Under the pieces are notes generated by a model. The model worked only from the letters and a program-made list of their open reading frames with translations, did no database searches and had not been told where the DNA came from. A stretch of 64,000 nucleotides of DNA from Paludisphaera borealis (GTDB taxonomy: Bacteria > Planctomycetota > Planctomycetia > Isosphaerales > Isosphaeraceae), in the NCBI RefSeq assembly GCF_001956985.1, contig NZ_CP019082.1:558001-622000 (forward strand), in the 5' to 3' direction. This document shows positions 44,565 through 52,824 of the stretch, piece after piece (the stretch's first letter is position 1; every line of letters begins with the position of its first letter). The position numbers were made by a program, and so were the translations under genes.

Positions 44565-47006
44565 TCACGGCATCTCGAGAATCGCCAGATCGCCGCTTTC
44601 GAGCATCACGGTCGTCCGGCCGTCCTTCCACGAAACGTTCCGGCCGCCGACCAGTTCGCGAGACGTTCCGGATACGGGCTTGTCGAGCGTGATCGTCTCT
44701 GATCGTTTTTCGGGGCCGTCGTTGAAGACGGTCAGGTAGCGAGGGCCGAGGTCGCCGTACCGCTCGACGTGGACGTGGTCGTCGCTCGACCGCGCCAGGG
44801 TGATCGGCTCCCAGCCGGCCTCGGCGATGGTTTTGCAGAGCGGCAGGTACTTGCGAAACAGCGGGCGGTCGCGGTCGTAGAGTTCGGGACGCGTGAAGTA
44901 GGCGCCGTCGGCCGCGTTGGGGCTGAAGAATCCTGGGAACATGCCGTATGCGACGGCCCGCTTCATGTACTTCTCAACCTTGTCGGCGCCGAACCGGTCG
45001 AAATCGGTGTTCATCAGGAAGCAGAACGGCTTCCCCTTGCACAGGGCGCGGCGGTACAGCAGGTCGGCGTCGGACATCGGCCGCCACGCGCCTTGCGGGT
45101 TCCAGTCGGTCTCGGTCCCCATCACGTCGAGCATTGGGGCGAGCCACCAGAGCCGGTCGGGCGTCGCGTTGGCCATCATGAGCTTGTCCGCGGCGTGGAC
45201 GTCGCGTGCGATCCCGCGCGCGTATTCGAACGCGATCGTCCCGCGGAAGACGGCGGGCCGGCGGTCGTCGATCGAGTAGACCAGCGGCGCTTCGGAGGTC
45301 GCGAAGTGGCTGCGGCGGAAGTCGAGTTCGTCGGTCACGTAGCCTTCGCTCGAATCGATGTACTCGCCGTCGAGGTCCCCCTTGCGGTTCGGTCCGTAGA
45401 ATCGCTCGCGGACCCGGGGGTTCCATTTGACCTGGAAGTCGTTGAGGTCGCCCGCGACGCCGGGCGCCGAGTTCATGCTCCACACGACCCCCTTGTTCCA
45501 GGGCGCTTCGATGAGCCGGCCGACGTACTGGCCGTCGCGGTCGTGATAGACGCTCGAGAGCCAGGCGCGGGCCTCAGCCTTGCCGGTCGCGGCGAGCCGC
45601 TCGGCCTCGGCCTTGGCGGCGTCGATCGTCCGGGGCATCTTCGGCGGCATCGGCATCCACCAGGTCATCGGCTCGGTGTAGCGGAACGTAATGATCCCGT
45701 GCGCGTCGTCCCAGGCGGTCTCGTCGGCGCCCTCCTTGAACCGGAAGCCGAAATCCTCCCAGCCCGGAATCGTGCTGATCTTGCTGAACGGCATCCAGAG
45801 CCCTTGCTTGGGGACGCGGCGGACGAAGGCTGCGGGGAACCGCCGATAATAAGCGTCGAGGGCTGCGCGGAAGCCCCACGCGGGATCGAAGCCGAACCGA
45901 CGGAAGTGGAGCGAGGCGCGATTCTTTTCGGGGGTCAACGCGACGTCGAAGGCGAGGAACAGCTCGCCGGTCCCCGCGTTGTAGCCGATCCGAGAGAAGG
46001 CGGGGCGATCGGGATCGAGGCCCAGGGCGAACCCCTGGCCGTCACGGGTCACGGCGCCCAGCGGGTAGAGCGACATCCGGCCGTTCGCGCCGGCGTGGAA
46101 CGTCTTGGCCTGCATGTACTCGGTCCCCGGCGTCGCGGGCGACGACCGCCGCAGGTCGTCGAGCCATCGGGCGCCGTCGGCCGGGACGGGGATCGTGTAA
46201 AGCAACGTCACCGCCCGGTCGCGGCCGGTCGCGTCGCTGAGCGTAACGTCGAAGACCTCGCCCCCCTGCTCCTTCGTCCGCTTGACTTCGAGCCCGAGAC
46301 CCAGCGCCTGCTTGTCGATGTGGACGAAGTCGCCGGCCGCCGCGACGTCGCGAACCAGGAAGCCGTCGCGCGACGGCCCGCGCGGGACGACGGGCTCGCC
46401 GTCGAACACGACGCCCGACGAGCCGGTGTCAAGGACGGTCAGCTTGGGATCGCGGAACGTCGCCTTGCCGGCGTGGCCGCGAAACAAGAGGCTGACCGTC
46501 AGCTCCTTGACGGGCCGCTCAGGGACGAAGACCACCCGCGCCTCCTGGTCGCCGTGCGAGCCCGTCTTGAACGGGGTCGACTGCCCCCAAACCTGCGAGC
46601 CGTCGTCATAGACGAGGTCGAGATAGAGCGCGTAATCGGGGTCGGGCGTTCCCGAGACCCCCTCGGCCGCGCTCCAGGCCGAGGCGACGATCGGCGCGGG
46701 GCGCTTCTGGTTGAGCACGACGTGCTGCGAGAGCCCGCGCCGGGCGTGGGCATCGCCACCGTTGTCGCAGACGAACCGAGCGCCTTCGACCTGAAAGCCC
46801 AGGTCCCAGGGTCGCCAGGCCTTGGGGTCGAGCACGTTCCGGCCGCCGTCGGCTGGTTTGACGACCGCCTTGGCGACCGCGCCGTCGAGTTCCACAGCGT
46901 CGGCGCGCTGGCTGATCGGGAACAAGGCGGCGGACAAGACGACGAAGACGCGCAGCGCGAAGGCCGCGGCGTTTCGTCTGCGTTGGCGGGCGTCAGGAAT
47001 TTTCAC
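44565..47006 (-). CDS. Large exported hydrolase-like protein
   Basis: An 813-residue secreted protein. The signal peptide (AAAFALRVFVVLSAALFPIS) follows the GTG start at 47006, which has GGAG upstream. The first 400 residues are beta-rich carbohydrate-binding-like; the second half has features of a TIM-barrel glycosidase (WEDFGFRFKEGADETAWDD, DGEYIDSSEGYVTDELDF, with paired acidic residues, and FCFLMNTDFDRF) and a C-terminal beta domain. I cannot name a GH family. Aromatic and Asp/Glu density suggests polysaccharide as substrate. Three hairpins separate it from the next upstream gene. Confidence 0.7.
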   Translation of the reverse strand: MKIPDARQRRRNAAAFALRVFVVLSAALFPISQRADAVELDGAVAKAVVKPADGGRNVLDPKAWRPWDLGFQVEGARFVCDNGGDAHARRGLSQHVVLNQKRPAPIVASAWSAAEGVSGTPDPDYALYLDLVYDDGSQVWGQSTPFKTGSHGDQEARVVFVPERPVKELTVSLLFRGHAGKATFRDPKLTVLDTGSSGVVFDGEPVVPRGPSRDGFLVRDVAAAGDFVHIDKQALGLGLEVKRTKEQGGEVFDVTLSDATGRDRAVTLLYTIPVPADGARWLDDLRRSSPATPGTEYMQAKTFHAGANGRMSLYPLGAVTRDGQGFALGLDPDRPAFSRIGYNAGTGELFLAFDVALTPEKNRASLHFRRFGFDPAWGFRAALDAYYRRFPAAFVRRVPKQGLWMPFSKISTIPGWEDFGFRFKEGADETAWDDAHGIITFRYTEPMTWWMPMPPKMPRTIDAAKAEAERLAATGKAEARAWLSSVYHDRDGQYVGRLIEAPWNKGVVWSMNSAPGVAGDLNDFQVKWNPRVRERFYGPNRKGDLDGEYIDSSEGYVTDELDFRRSHFATSEAPLVYSIDDRRPAVFRGTIAFEYARGIARDVHAADKLMMANATPDRLWWLAPMLDVMGTETDWNPQGAWRPMSDADLLYRRALCKGKPFCFLMNTDFDRFGADKVEKYMKRAVAYGMFPGFFSPNAADGAYFTRPELYDRDRPLFRKYLPLCKTIAEAGWEPITLARSSDDHVHVERYGDLGPRYLTVFNDGPEKRSETITLDKPVSGTSRELVGGRNVSWKDGRTTVMLESGDLAILEMP

Positions 47007-47110
47007 GGCAAGGGGCTCCGGAGGAAACGAGTCGGGTGCTCGTCTACCATCCTGATCCGATCCGTGATCGGCGGCAACCCGTGGTTGGGCGAGGACGATC
47101 CGTGAGAGCG

Positions 47111-47266
47111 GGCGGGCCTTCCCCCCTTGCTTGGGAAGGCCCGCCGCGGAGGGCGGGATCGAGAATGTGGGCGGGTCTCCCCCCCTTTGCATGGGGAGAC
47201 ACGCCGCGAAAGGAGTTTCGGGAGGGGTGGGCGGGCCTTCCCCCCTTGCATTGGGAAGGCCCGCCC
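47111..47266. repeat. Three tandem hairpin repeats
   Basis: Three copies, about 60 bases apart, of a hairpin: arms at 47111-47123/47133-47145, 47171-47182/47193-47204 and 47229-47242/47253-47266. The arms are GGCGGGCCTTCCC-like with perfect complement in copies 1 and 3 and one mismatch in copy 2; loops are 9-10 bases with CTTGC. They lie between the 114-residue gene's stop and the GH-like gene's start. Confidence 0.75.
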
Positions 47267-47280
47267 GCGAGGCGGGGGAA

Positions 47281-47625
47281 TCAATACCGGCCGACCAGCT
47301 CCGGCTCCCGTTCGAGGGCCGTCGAGGCCCGCTCGTGGATCGGCAGGAGGCGTTCGGTTCGGCGGTGGTCGCGCGAGGCCTGTTGGACCGGACTGTTGGG
47401 ATGGAACGAGCTTTGCTTGGTCAGGAAATCGGCGTTAAGCCGAAGCCAGCGAAGAACCTCGCCGGCTTGATCACCGACCAGCCGGAGGTCGCTGCGGCCG
47501 CCGGTCTGGGTCGCGAAACCCAACCGAAGCACCACGCCTTCAGGCCCCGGGCCGTCGACGACCGCGTAAGCCAGCAGGTCGGGATTGATCAACGTGTCGC
47601 CGACGGACAGGAATTTCTTGCTCAT
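47281..47625 (-). CDS. Hypothetical protein downstream of the polycysteine leader
   Basis: A 114-residue cytoplasmic protein, not recognised. It contains VVDGPGPEGVVLRLGFATQ and LRLVGDQAGEVLRWLRLNAD, an alpha/beta pattern, and a charged C-terminal tail. There are no cysteines. It is the first gene after the 13-codon leader ORF (47819-47860), 195 bases downstream, and thus the candidate target of any leader-based regulation. Its own ribosome site (GACGAGATC) is weak, which would suit control at translation. Confidence 0.6.
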   Translation of the reverse strand: MSKKFLSVGDTLINPDLLAYAVVDGPGPEGVVLRLGFATQTGGRSDLRLVGDQAGEVLRWLRLNADFLTKQSSFHPNSPVQQASRDHRRTERLLPIHERASTALEREPELVGRY

Positions 47626-47818
47626 GTCGGATCTCGTCTCGCTTTGCGTGATCGGGTGTTCTTGTATCCGACCGCTCGCGGAAATCTCACGCGGCGATCT
47701 TCGATGAAAGGAACGTGTCGTCGTTTCGGGCGAACCGTCGAGGATCGTGGACCGCTCTCGACCCCCGTTCGCTCGCGGTTGCGGCTCCCGCGTCGTCCGC
47801 CGAGCCGGGAAGGCCGCG

Positions 47819-47860
47819 TCAACAGCAGCAACAACAACATCGCCCTGATCGAATGAACAT
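47819..47860 (-). CDS. Polycysteine leader ORF (MFIRSGR followed by six Cys and stop)
   Basis: Thirteen codons: ATG, six ordinary codons, then TGT TGT TGT TGC TGC TGT and TGA. AGGAG sits seven bases before the ATG, and a well-formed promoter (47938-47966) gives a transcript start about 70 bases upstream. Runs of cysteine codons at the end of short leader ORFs are known in mycobacteria as sensors of charged tRNA-Cys, where stalling controls downstream genes. Here the next gene is an unknown 114-residue protein 195 bases on. No rho-independent terminator is obvious in between, so the mode of control is open. Confidence 0.65.
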   Translation of the reverse strand: MFIRSGRCCCCCC

Positions 47861-47937
47861 GCCGAGACTCCTGGGGCCGCCGTGGCCCGCTTGAATTCCG
47901 TCCGCTTTCAAGCACCGACGACGACTGTGATGACAGA

Positions 47938-47966
47938 ACAATACCTGGACCCGGCGGGCAAGTCAA
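47938..47966 (-). promoter_or_regulatory. Sigma-70-type promoter of the polycysteine leader
   Basis: On the minus strand TTGACT (47966-47961), a 17-base spacer and TATTGT (47943-47938) form a good -35/-10 pair. The surroundings are notably AT-richer than average. Transcription would begin about 47931, leaving a leader of about 70 bases to the leader-ORF start. Confidence 0.65.
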
Positions 47967-48249
47967 GATTTTGTCGATAGAATTAGTATGAATTGATTGT
48001 GGAGCCCGACGCTGGTGGTTGCGCGGCTGCTTTTTTGACTTGGGCGATTAGGCAGGATGGCGCGATAAAATCGTCGGATGCGAAACTGTGTGGGGTTATG
48101 CGGATGACGGGGTCTTTACGGGGTCTTGGCGATTCGGGAAGAATAGATGGCATGGAGAACCAGGAATCCCGATGCAAAGGAGTGTGTTCTCGGTGGCTGG
48201 ATGGGCTTCGGCGCCGACGCCTGGTCCAGTGGGCTGGAGAGGAGAGGGC

Positions 48250-49551
48250 ATGAGCGTCTCAGAGGTGGTCGTCCGTCCCGCGTTTGACGATGTCGTCCTT
48301 CAGCGGCGGATCATGCGGCTGCGACAGGCTGACAACGTCACCAATTTGCTGTACCTCGCCCGCGAGTACGCCTGCCTGATCGTGGCGATCGGAACGACGG
48401 TGGCGTTCGCGGAATCGCGGGCGGCGTGGGGGTTGTCGTGGTTGTGGAACATTCCCATCTTCGCGGCGGCGATCGTCGTGGTGGGGGCGTTGCAGCATCG
48501 GCTGGCCGGGCTGGGTCATGAGTCGTCGCATTACACGTTCCTCAAGAACCGGTTCCTCAACGACCTGATCCCCGACCTGTTCTGCATGTTCCCGCTCATG
48601 ACGTCGGTGCACTTCTACCGCGTCTTCCACATGGCCCATCACCAGTACACCAACGACCCCGAGCGCGATCCCGACCTGCTGAACCTGGGCCGTGGCAAGC
48701 GGGCGTTCGAGTTCCCGATGAGCCGCAGCCGGTTCATCGCGGTGGTCTACTTCTGCATGTTCGTCGCGCCGTTGCGGTTCGCGGAGTACCAGTTCGCGTA
48801 CATGACCGTGAACACGCTGGGCAAGGGCAAAAGCATCTACCGACGCCGCGACGGCGCCGACCACGGCCGGTTCGAGATCTACATCCCGAGGCTGGCGACG
48901 GCTTTAGGGGTGCTTTACGTCGTCGGGCTGAACATTCTGTTCGGCTGGATGCGGACGACCCACCAGCCGGGCTGGATCGTGCCGGCGGGCCTACTGGCGG
49001 GAACCCTCGCCACACTGATCCTTCGGGCGCTGCCGGACTGGGCCGTCTTCCAGTCGCCGTTCCGCCAGGTTTATTCGACCCGGTTCTCGGGCGCGGCGAG
49101 GCTCTGGTTCTTCACGGTCGCCTTCATCGTGCTGTCGCTCTTGCGATACCAGACCGACGGACGGTCGGCGATGTACGTGATCTTGCTCTGGTTCGTGCCG
49201 ATGCTGACGACGTTCCCGTTCTTCATGCTGCTCCGCGACGTCTACCAGCACTCGAACGCCGACACCGGGCGGCTGACGAACTCGCGGGTCTTCTTCGCCG
49301 ACCCGTTCACGCGGTGGGCGGTGTTCGTCTACGGGCAGGATATGCACATCCCCCACCACCTGTTCCCGGCCATCCCGCACTACCGGCTCGCCGAGCTGCA
49401 CGAGCTGCTCAAGGAGACCCACGACGCCTACGGCGCGCAGGTCGTGGAATGCCACGGCACGTTCGTCGGCGACGACGCCCACCCGACGATCCTCGACGAG
49501 ATGACCAAACCGAGAGCCCCATTCGGCCGTGGCGAGCCCGTGACGTCCTGA
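48250..49551 (+). CDS. Membrane fatty-acid desaturase
   Basis: A 433-residue di-iron acyl-lipid desaturase/hydroxylase. The three histidine boxes are present: HESSH (90-94), HMAHH (127-131) and HIPHH (366-370), and about four to six membrane helices between them. It introduces double bonds or hydroxyls into membrane lipids, or modifies carotenoids (CrtW/CrtR-like members share this fold). GGAGAGG before the ATG at 48250 decides the start; an open frame extends 160 bases upstream but is unlikely to be translated. Confidence 0.88.
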   Translation: MSVSEVVVRPAFDDVVLQRRIMRLRQADNVTNLLYLAREYACLIVAIGTTVAFAESRAAWGLSWLWNIPIFAAAIVVVGALQHRLAGLGHESSHYTFLKNRFLNDLIPDLFCMFPLMTSVHFYRVFHMAHHQYTNDPERDPDLLNLGRGKRAFEFPMSRSRFIAVVYFCMFVAPLRFAEYQFAYMTVNTLGKGKSIYRRRDGADHGRFEIYIPRLATALGVLYVVGLNILFGWMRTTHQPGWIVPAGLLAGTLATLILRALPDWAVFQSPFRQVYSTRFSGAARLWFFTVAFIVLSLLRYQTDGRSAMYVILLWFVPMLTTFPFFMLLRDVYQHSNADTGRLTNSRVFFADPFTRWAVFVYGQDMHIPHHLFPAIPHYRLAELHELLKETHDAYGAQVVECHGTFVGDDAHPTILDEMTKPRAPFGRGEPVTS

Positions 49552-49610
49552 ATCAACCTGAGCCGGTCCGACTGACAAGCGGGCCGGCTCGTCGGTTAGA
49601 GTGGACGATC

Positions 49611-50093
49611 ATGTTCAAACGAAGCTTGATGGTCCTCATTGCTTTCGTCGCTTGCGTCGTCTTGGCGATGACGTACCCGGTGCGGAGCATCTCCACCTGG
49701 ATCGATCCCGTCTCCGGGTCCGTGAAGTTCGAGACTTCCTGGTTGTTCATCCCGACAAGGACCAGGATCGAGACCTCGGAGCTTGAGCGCTGGATCGTCG
49801 CGCACGAAGGATGCCACAATCCCCAATGGCACTTCCTGAATGAGAATTACCGGCTGATCTCCGGCCGGTTCGCGGGATGTGGAGTCGGCCGAACGCCGAA
49901 GATCTTTCCCATTCATGCGGGCGATTCCAATACGCGTTTCGTCCACGTCGCGACGGATGCCGAGATCGTTGAGTTCGTGCGCGCCATGAGGAGCGGTACG
50001 CCTGACGAACAGGAGCGCGCCGTCGATGAGGCGGGGAAGATCCTCGAAAGAGGCTACGGAAGCCCGACCGCGGCCCCCGCCGGCCCGTCCTGA
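49611..50093 (+). CDS. Small exported protein, paralogue A of a tandem duplication
   Basis: A 160-residue protein with an N-terminal membrane/signal segment (MVLIAFVACVVLAM) and a mature domain starting WIDPVSGSVKFETSWLFIP, including IVAHEGCHNPQWHFL and a C-terminal helix AEIVEFVRAMRSGTPDEQ. The conserved HEG.H element is suggestive of a metal site but is not a known motif. The next gene is its duplicate. Family not recognised. Confidence 0.65.
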   Translation: MFKRSLMVLIAFVACVVLAMTYPVRSISTWIDPVSGSVKFETSWLFIPTRTRIETSELERWIVAHEGCHNPQWHFLNENYRLISGRFAGCGVGRTPKIFPIHAGDSNTRFVHVATDAEIVEFVRAMRSGTPDEQERAVDEAGKILERGYGSPTAAPAGPS

Positions 50094-50106
50094 CGAACGG
50101 GCCGGC
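50079..50106. other. Hairpin spanning a stop codon within the duplicated unit
   Basis: GCCGGCCCGT (50079-50088) and ACGGGCCGGC (50097-50106) form a perfect ten-base stem around the TGA of the first paralogue. A weaker version (GAGCCGG/CCGGCTC at 49560-49590) precedes the first paralogue. The following CGTCGGTTAGA.TGGA..ATCATG is almost identical before both genes. No T-run follows. Confidence 0.5.
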
Positions 50107-50128
50107 TCGTCGGTTAGAATGGATAATC

Positions 50129-50578
50129 ATGCGACCTCGAACCCGGGCTTGCCTCATCGCAATTCCAGTTTGCACCATCCTGGCGTTTGTGCTGCCTGTA
50201 CGGAGCGACCACGACTGGATCGATCCCGTCAGCGGTTCGATGAAGTTCCGGACCTCCTTGTTGTTCATCCCAGTAAAGACCAGGATCGAGCAGTCGGAAC
50301 TCGAGCGCTGGATCGTAGCGCATGAAGGGGCCCACGTTTCTCAGTGGCGCTCTCTCAGCGATGTTGCATCGACGATCAGCGGCCAGGTGATCGCACGCGG
50401 ATGCAACTTGTCGCCGGCGATCCATCAATTCCACGTGCGCGACCTCAATACGCGCTTCGTTCGCAACGCCACGGATGCGGAGATCGCGGAATTCGTCCGT
50501 GTCATGAGACATGGGACGCGCGACGAACAGGCGCAAGCCGTCGATGAGGCGTCGAAGATCCTCGACAGACGCGACTGA
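50129..50578 (+). CDS. Small exported protein, paralogue B of a tandem duplication
   Basis: A 149-residue paralogue of the gene just upstream: WIDPVSGSMKFRTSLLFIP, IVAHEGAHVSQW, NTRFVRNATDAEIAEFVRVM and the C-terminal DEQAQAVDEASKILDR correspond position by position. A short hydrophobic N-terminus (CLIAIPVCTILAFVLP) is the likely signal. About half of the residues match paralogue A, so the duplication is not recent, although the leader before each ATG is nearly unchanged. Function unknown. Confidence 0.65.
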   Translation: MRPRTRACLIAIPVCTILAFVLPVRSDHDWIDPVSGSMKFRTSLLFIPVKTRIEQSELERWIVAHEGAHVSQWRSLSDVASTISGQVIARGCNLSPAIHQFHVRDLNTRFVRNATDAEIAEFVRVMRHGTRDEQAQAVDEASKILDRRD

Positions 50579-50632
50579 GTCCCGAGGGCGACGGCGACGG
50601 CGACGACCGATCGGTCGACTTGCTCGACGTCC

Positions 50633-51706
50633 TCAGGACCGGGATTCTTGCGGCCGAAGCGACGTCGTTTCCGGCGGCCTTCGCAGGTGGTTGACGACGT
50701 CTTCGAGCGAGCCCAGGCTCATGGGGAAGTGGGGCCGGTTGACGGCCTGACGGGCCAGGCCGGCGCGGACTTTCCGACGCTCTTGAAGGTGGCGGATTTC
50801 GCGGACGGCGTCGATCTTTCCCAGGAAGAAGGGGAGGAACCGTAATCGGAGCATCCGCCAGCCGCCCTGGGCGACGAGCAGGCCGAGGTGCGGCACGAGG
50901 GCCGTCGCCAGCTTGCCGGCCGGCAGGTTCGACCAGAAGACCAGCTCGGCGTTGCGTGCGATCCGCCGTTGAAGGCCGGGGCGGCGGTGGTCGTAGGTCG
51001 CGGAGATCTCGTGCAAGATCCGGCAGTGCGGCGTGAACAGCACGCGGTAGCCGGCCCACCGGAGCCGGAAGCCGAGATCGACGTCTTCGTAGTACGAGAC
51101 CAGCGACGGGTCGAAGCCGCCGCCGACGCGCTGGAGGGCCTCGGCCCGGTAGAACGAGCTGGACCCGCTGGCTCCGAAGACTTCTTCCACGGGCCGTGCC
51201 GACCAGCGCTCGACGGGCTGGCCGTGGCCGCGCTTGGTGGGCCAGCCGGCCAGGCTGTAGGAATCGCCGGCCGAGTCGACGCGGTTCGGCGTCGACCGCA
51301 CGAGCACCAGCGGCGTCACCGCGCCGACCGTCGGGTCGCGAAACGGTTCGAGGCCCGCCTCGATCCAGCCGGACGTCACCTCGGTGTCGTCGTTGAGCAC
51401 CTGGATGAACCGCCCGCGCGCCGCCGCGATGCCAGTGTTGGCGGCCACGCAGAAGCCACGGTTGGGGTCGAGACGGACCACCCGGACCTGGGGATAGGCG
51501 CGGGCGAGCCAGTCGTGCGTGCCGTCGATCGAGCCGTTGTCGACGACCACGACTTCGCAAGGCAGCGCGGGATCGCACGGCAGGTGTCGGTAGATGCTGG
51601 CGAGGCACGTTTCGAGCAGCGCACGGCCGTTGTAGGTGGGGATCACCACCGAGCAGAGGGGCCGATCGTCGTGGTCGACGTCGAGGAAAGGCCCGGCCGG
51701 CGTCAC
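50633..51706 (-). CDS. GT2-family glycosyltransferase
   Basis: A 357-residue GT-A transferase. CSVVIPTYNGRALLETCLASIY starts the domain; the metal motif is VLNDDTEV, and later GASGSSSFYRAEALQRVGGFD-like (as VGGGFDPSLVSYYEDVDLGFR) is the acceptor-site ED motif. Rhamnosyl- or similar transferases of exopolysaccharide clusters have this form. The GTG start overlaps the stop of the sugar transferase (GTGA), so the two are coupled in the exopolysaccharide operon. Confidence 0.85.
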   Translation of the reverse strand: MTPAGPFLDVDHDDRPLCSVVIPTYNGRALLETCLASIYRHLPCDPALPCEVVVVDNGSIDGTHDWLARAYPQVRVVRLDPNRGFCVAANTGIAAARGRFIQVLNDDTEVTSGWIEAGLEPFRDPTVGAVTPLVLVRSTPNRVDSAGDSYSLAGWPTKRGHGQPVERWSARPVEEVFGASGSSSFYRAEALQRVGGGFDPSLVSYYEDVDLGFRLRWAGYRVLFTPHCRILHEISATYDHRRPGLQRRIARNAELVFWSNLPAGKLATALVPHLGLLVAQGGWRMLRLRFLPFFLGKIDAVREIRHLQERRKVRAGLARQAVNRPHFPMSLGSLEDVVNHLRRPPETTSLRPQESRS

Positions 51707-52824
51707 GCTTCCGGCTTTTTCGCCGTTCGAGAGAGATTCCACGATGTTTTTCCCCACGCGACGTGCTGGAGGGTCATGAACAGAATCTGGAAGTCGAGCA
51801 AGAACGACCAGCGGTTGATGTAGTCGAGGTCGTACTGGATTCGCTTGCGGAGCGAGGTCCGCCCGCGCCAGCCATGCACCTGGGCCCAGCCGGTCATGCC
51901 GCTGGGGACCGCGTGGCGGAGGTTGTAGTCGGGCATCTCGTGGGAGAACTGGTCGACGAAGACCGGGCGCTCGGGGCGCGGCCCGACCAGGCTCATCTCG
52001 CCCTTGAGGACGTTGAAAAGCTGGGGAAGCTCGTCGACGTTCGTGCTCCGGAGCCAGTCGCCGATGCGGGTGCAGCGAGTGTCGTGGTCCGAGGCCCAGA
52101 TCGGCCCGGTCACATCCTCGGCGTCGCTCTTCATGCTCCGGAACTTGATGATCCGGAACCGCCGTCCCCCCTGCCCCACGCGTTCCTGGGTGTAGAAGAT
52201 CGGCCTCCCGGATTGCAGCAGGATGGCGACCGCGACGATCAGGAACAGGGGCGCGAGCAGGGTCAGGATCATCACGGAGACGACGATGTCGGCGATCCGC
52301 TTGGCCAGCCTTGCCCCATCCGAGCGAGCCCATTTACGCAGTCGGACGATCGGCCATGACCAGTCGCCGAACGGGGAACGGCGCTCCGGGGTCTCGCCGT
52401 CGAGGTCGAGGCCGGACAGATCGAGGCCGCCCGACGCTGCCGAGATCCAGTGGACGCGGACCCGCGAGTTGGTGAGCTTGGCAAGCCGGGGCCGGAGATG
52501 CTTCTTCGGCTTTCTGGAGAGGGCGACCACGACGTGCGTGGCCCGGGCCTGGTCGACCAGCTCGTCGACGCGGTTGATGTTGCCGAGCACGGGGAGCGGG
52601 CTGGTCCGCTGGTTGACGGCGAGGTGCCGGCTGCGGAACCGCGGGCTCGACTTGTGGTCGTGGCCGGTGTCGATGAAGCCGATGATCGGGACCGGACCGG
52701 CGTCCATGTCGCGGAGCAGCCTCCGCGCGTCGCGACGTGCGCCGACGAGGACGATCCGCTTTCGCGACGCTCCCGCGACGGCTTCCGATCGTTTTCGTCC
52801 CACGATCTCCAGGGAATCATTCAT
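51703..52824 (-). CDS. Undecaprenyl-phosphate sugar phosphotransferase, soluble-N-terminus form
   Basis: A 373-residue polyprenyl glycosylphosphotransferase that starts repeat-unit synthesis by moving a sugar-phosphate to the lipid carrier. The C-terminal bacterial sugar transferase domain is complete: AKRIADIVVSVMILTLLAPLFLIVAVAILLQ (membrane hairpin), FRIIKFRSMKSDAE, DELPQLFNVLKGEMSLVGPRPERP, and GMTGWAQVHGWRG. The N-terminal half is only a nucleotide-binding-like domain (IVLVGARRDARRLLRDM, IIGFIDTG) with none of the four to five N-terminal membrane helices of WbaP/CpsE types. Start at 52824 is the ATG before that domain; its ribosome site is weak. Confidence 0.85.
   Translation of the reverse strand: MNDSLEIVGRKRSEAVAGASRKRIVLVGARRDARRLLRDMDAGPVPIIGFIDTGHDHKSSPRFRSRHLAVNQRTSPLPVLGNINRVDELVDQARATHVVVALSRKPKKHLRPRLAKLTNSRVRVHWISAASGGLDLSGLDLDGETPERRSPFGDWSWPIVRLRKWARSDGARLAKRIADIVVSVMILTLLAPLFLIVAVAILLQSGRPIFYTQERVGQGGRRFRIIKFRSMKSDAEDVTGPIWASDHDTRCTRIGDWLRSTNVDELPQLFNVLKGEMSLVGPRPERPVFVDQFSHEMPDYNLRHAVPSGMTGWAQVHGWRGRTSLRKRIQYDLDYINRWSFLLDFQILFMTLQHVAWGKTSWNLSRTAKKPEA

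Larger units (their letters stand above)
47626..48249. other. Long intergenic region with leader ORF and promoter
   Basis: This 624-base gap between divergent genes contains the polycysteine leader and its promoter (listed separately) on the minus strand. The plus-strand side (about 47970-48240) would hold the desaturase promoter; the AT-rich stretch 47968-48000 is the best candidate, but no clear -35/-10 was found. No other gene is supported. Confidence 0.5.

Noticed and set aside
47111-47266. CRISPR array or ordinary terminator
   Set aside because: Units are strong hairpins of unequal sequence with no unique spacers, and no T-runs follow them.
47622-47966. A 114-residue minus-strand frame spanning the promoter and leader region
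   Set aside because: It would start inside the promoter and includes the six-Cys tract in another frame (poly-Leu); the short leader frame has the Shine-Dalgarno.
48088-48249. N-terminal extension of the desaturase
   Set aside because: The upstream codons lack a ribosome site and similarity to the family; GGAGAGG directly precedes the ATG at 48250.
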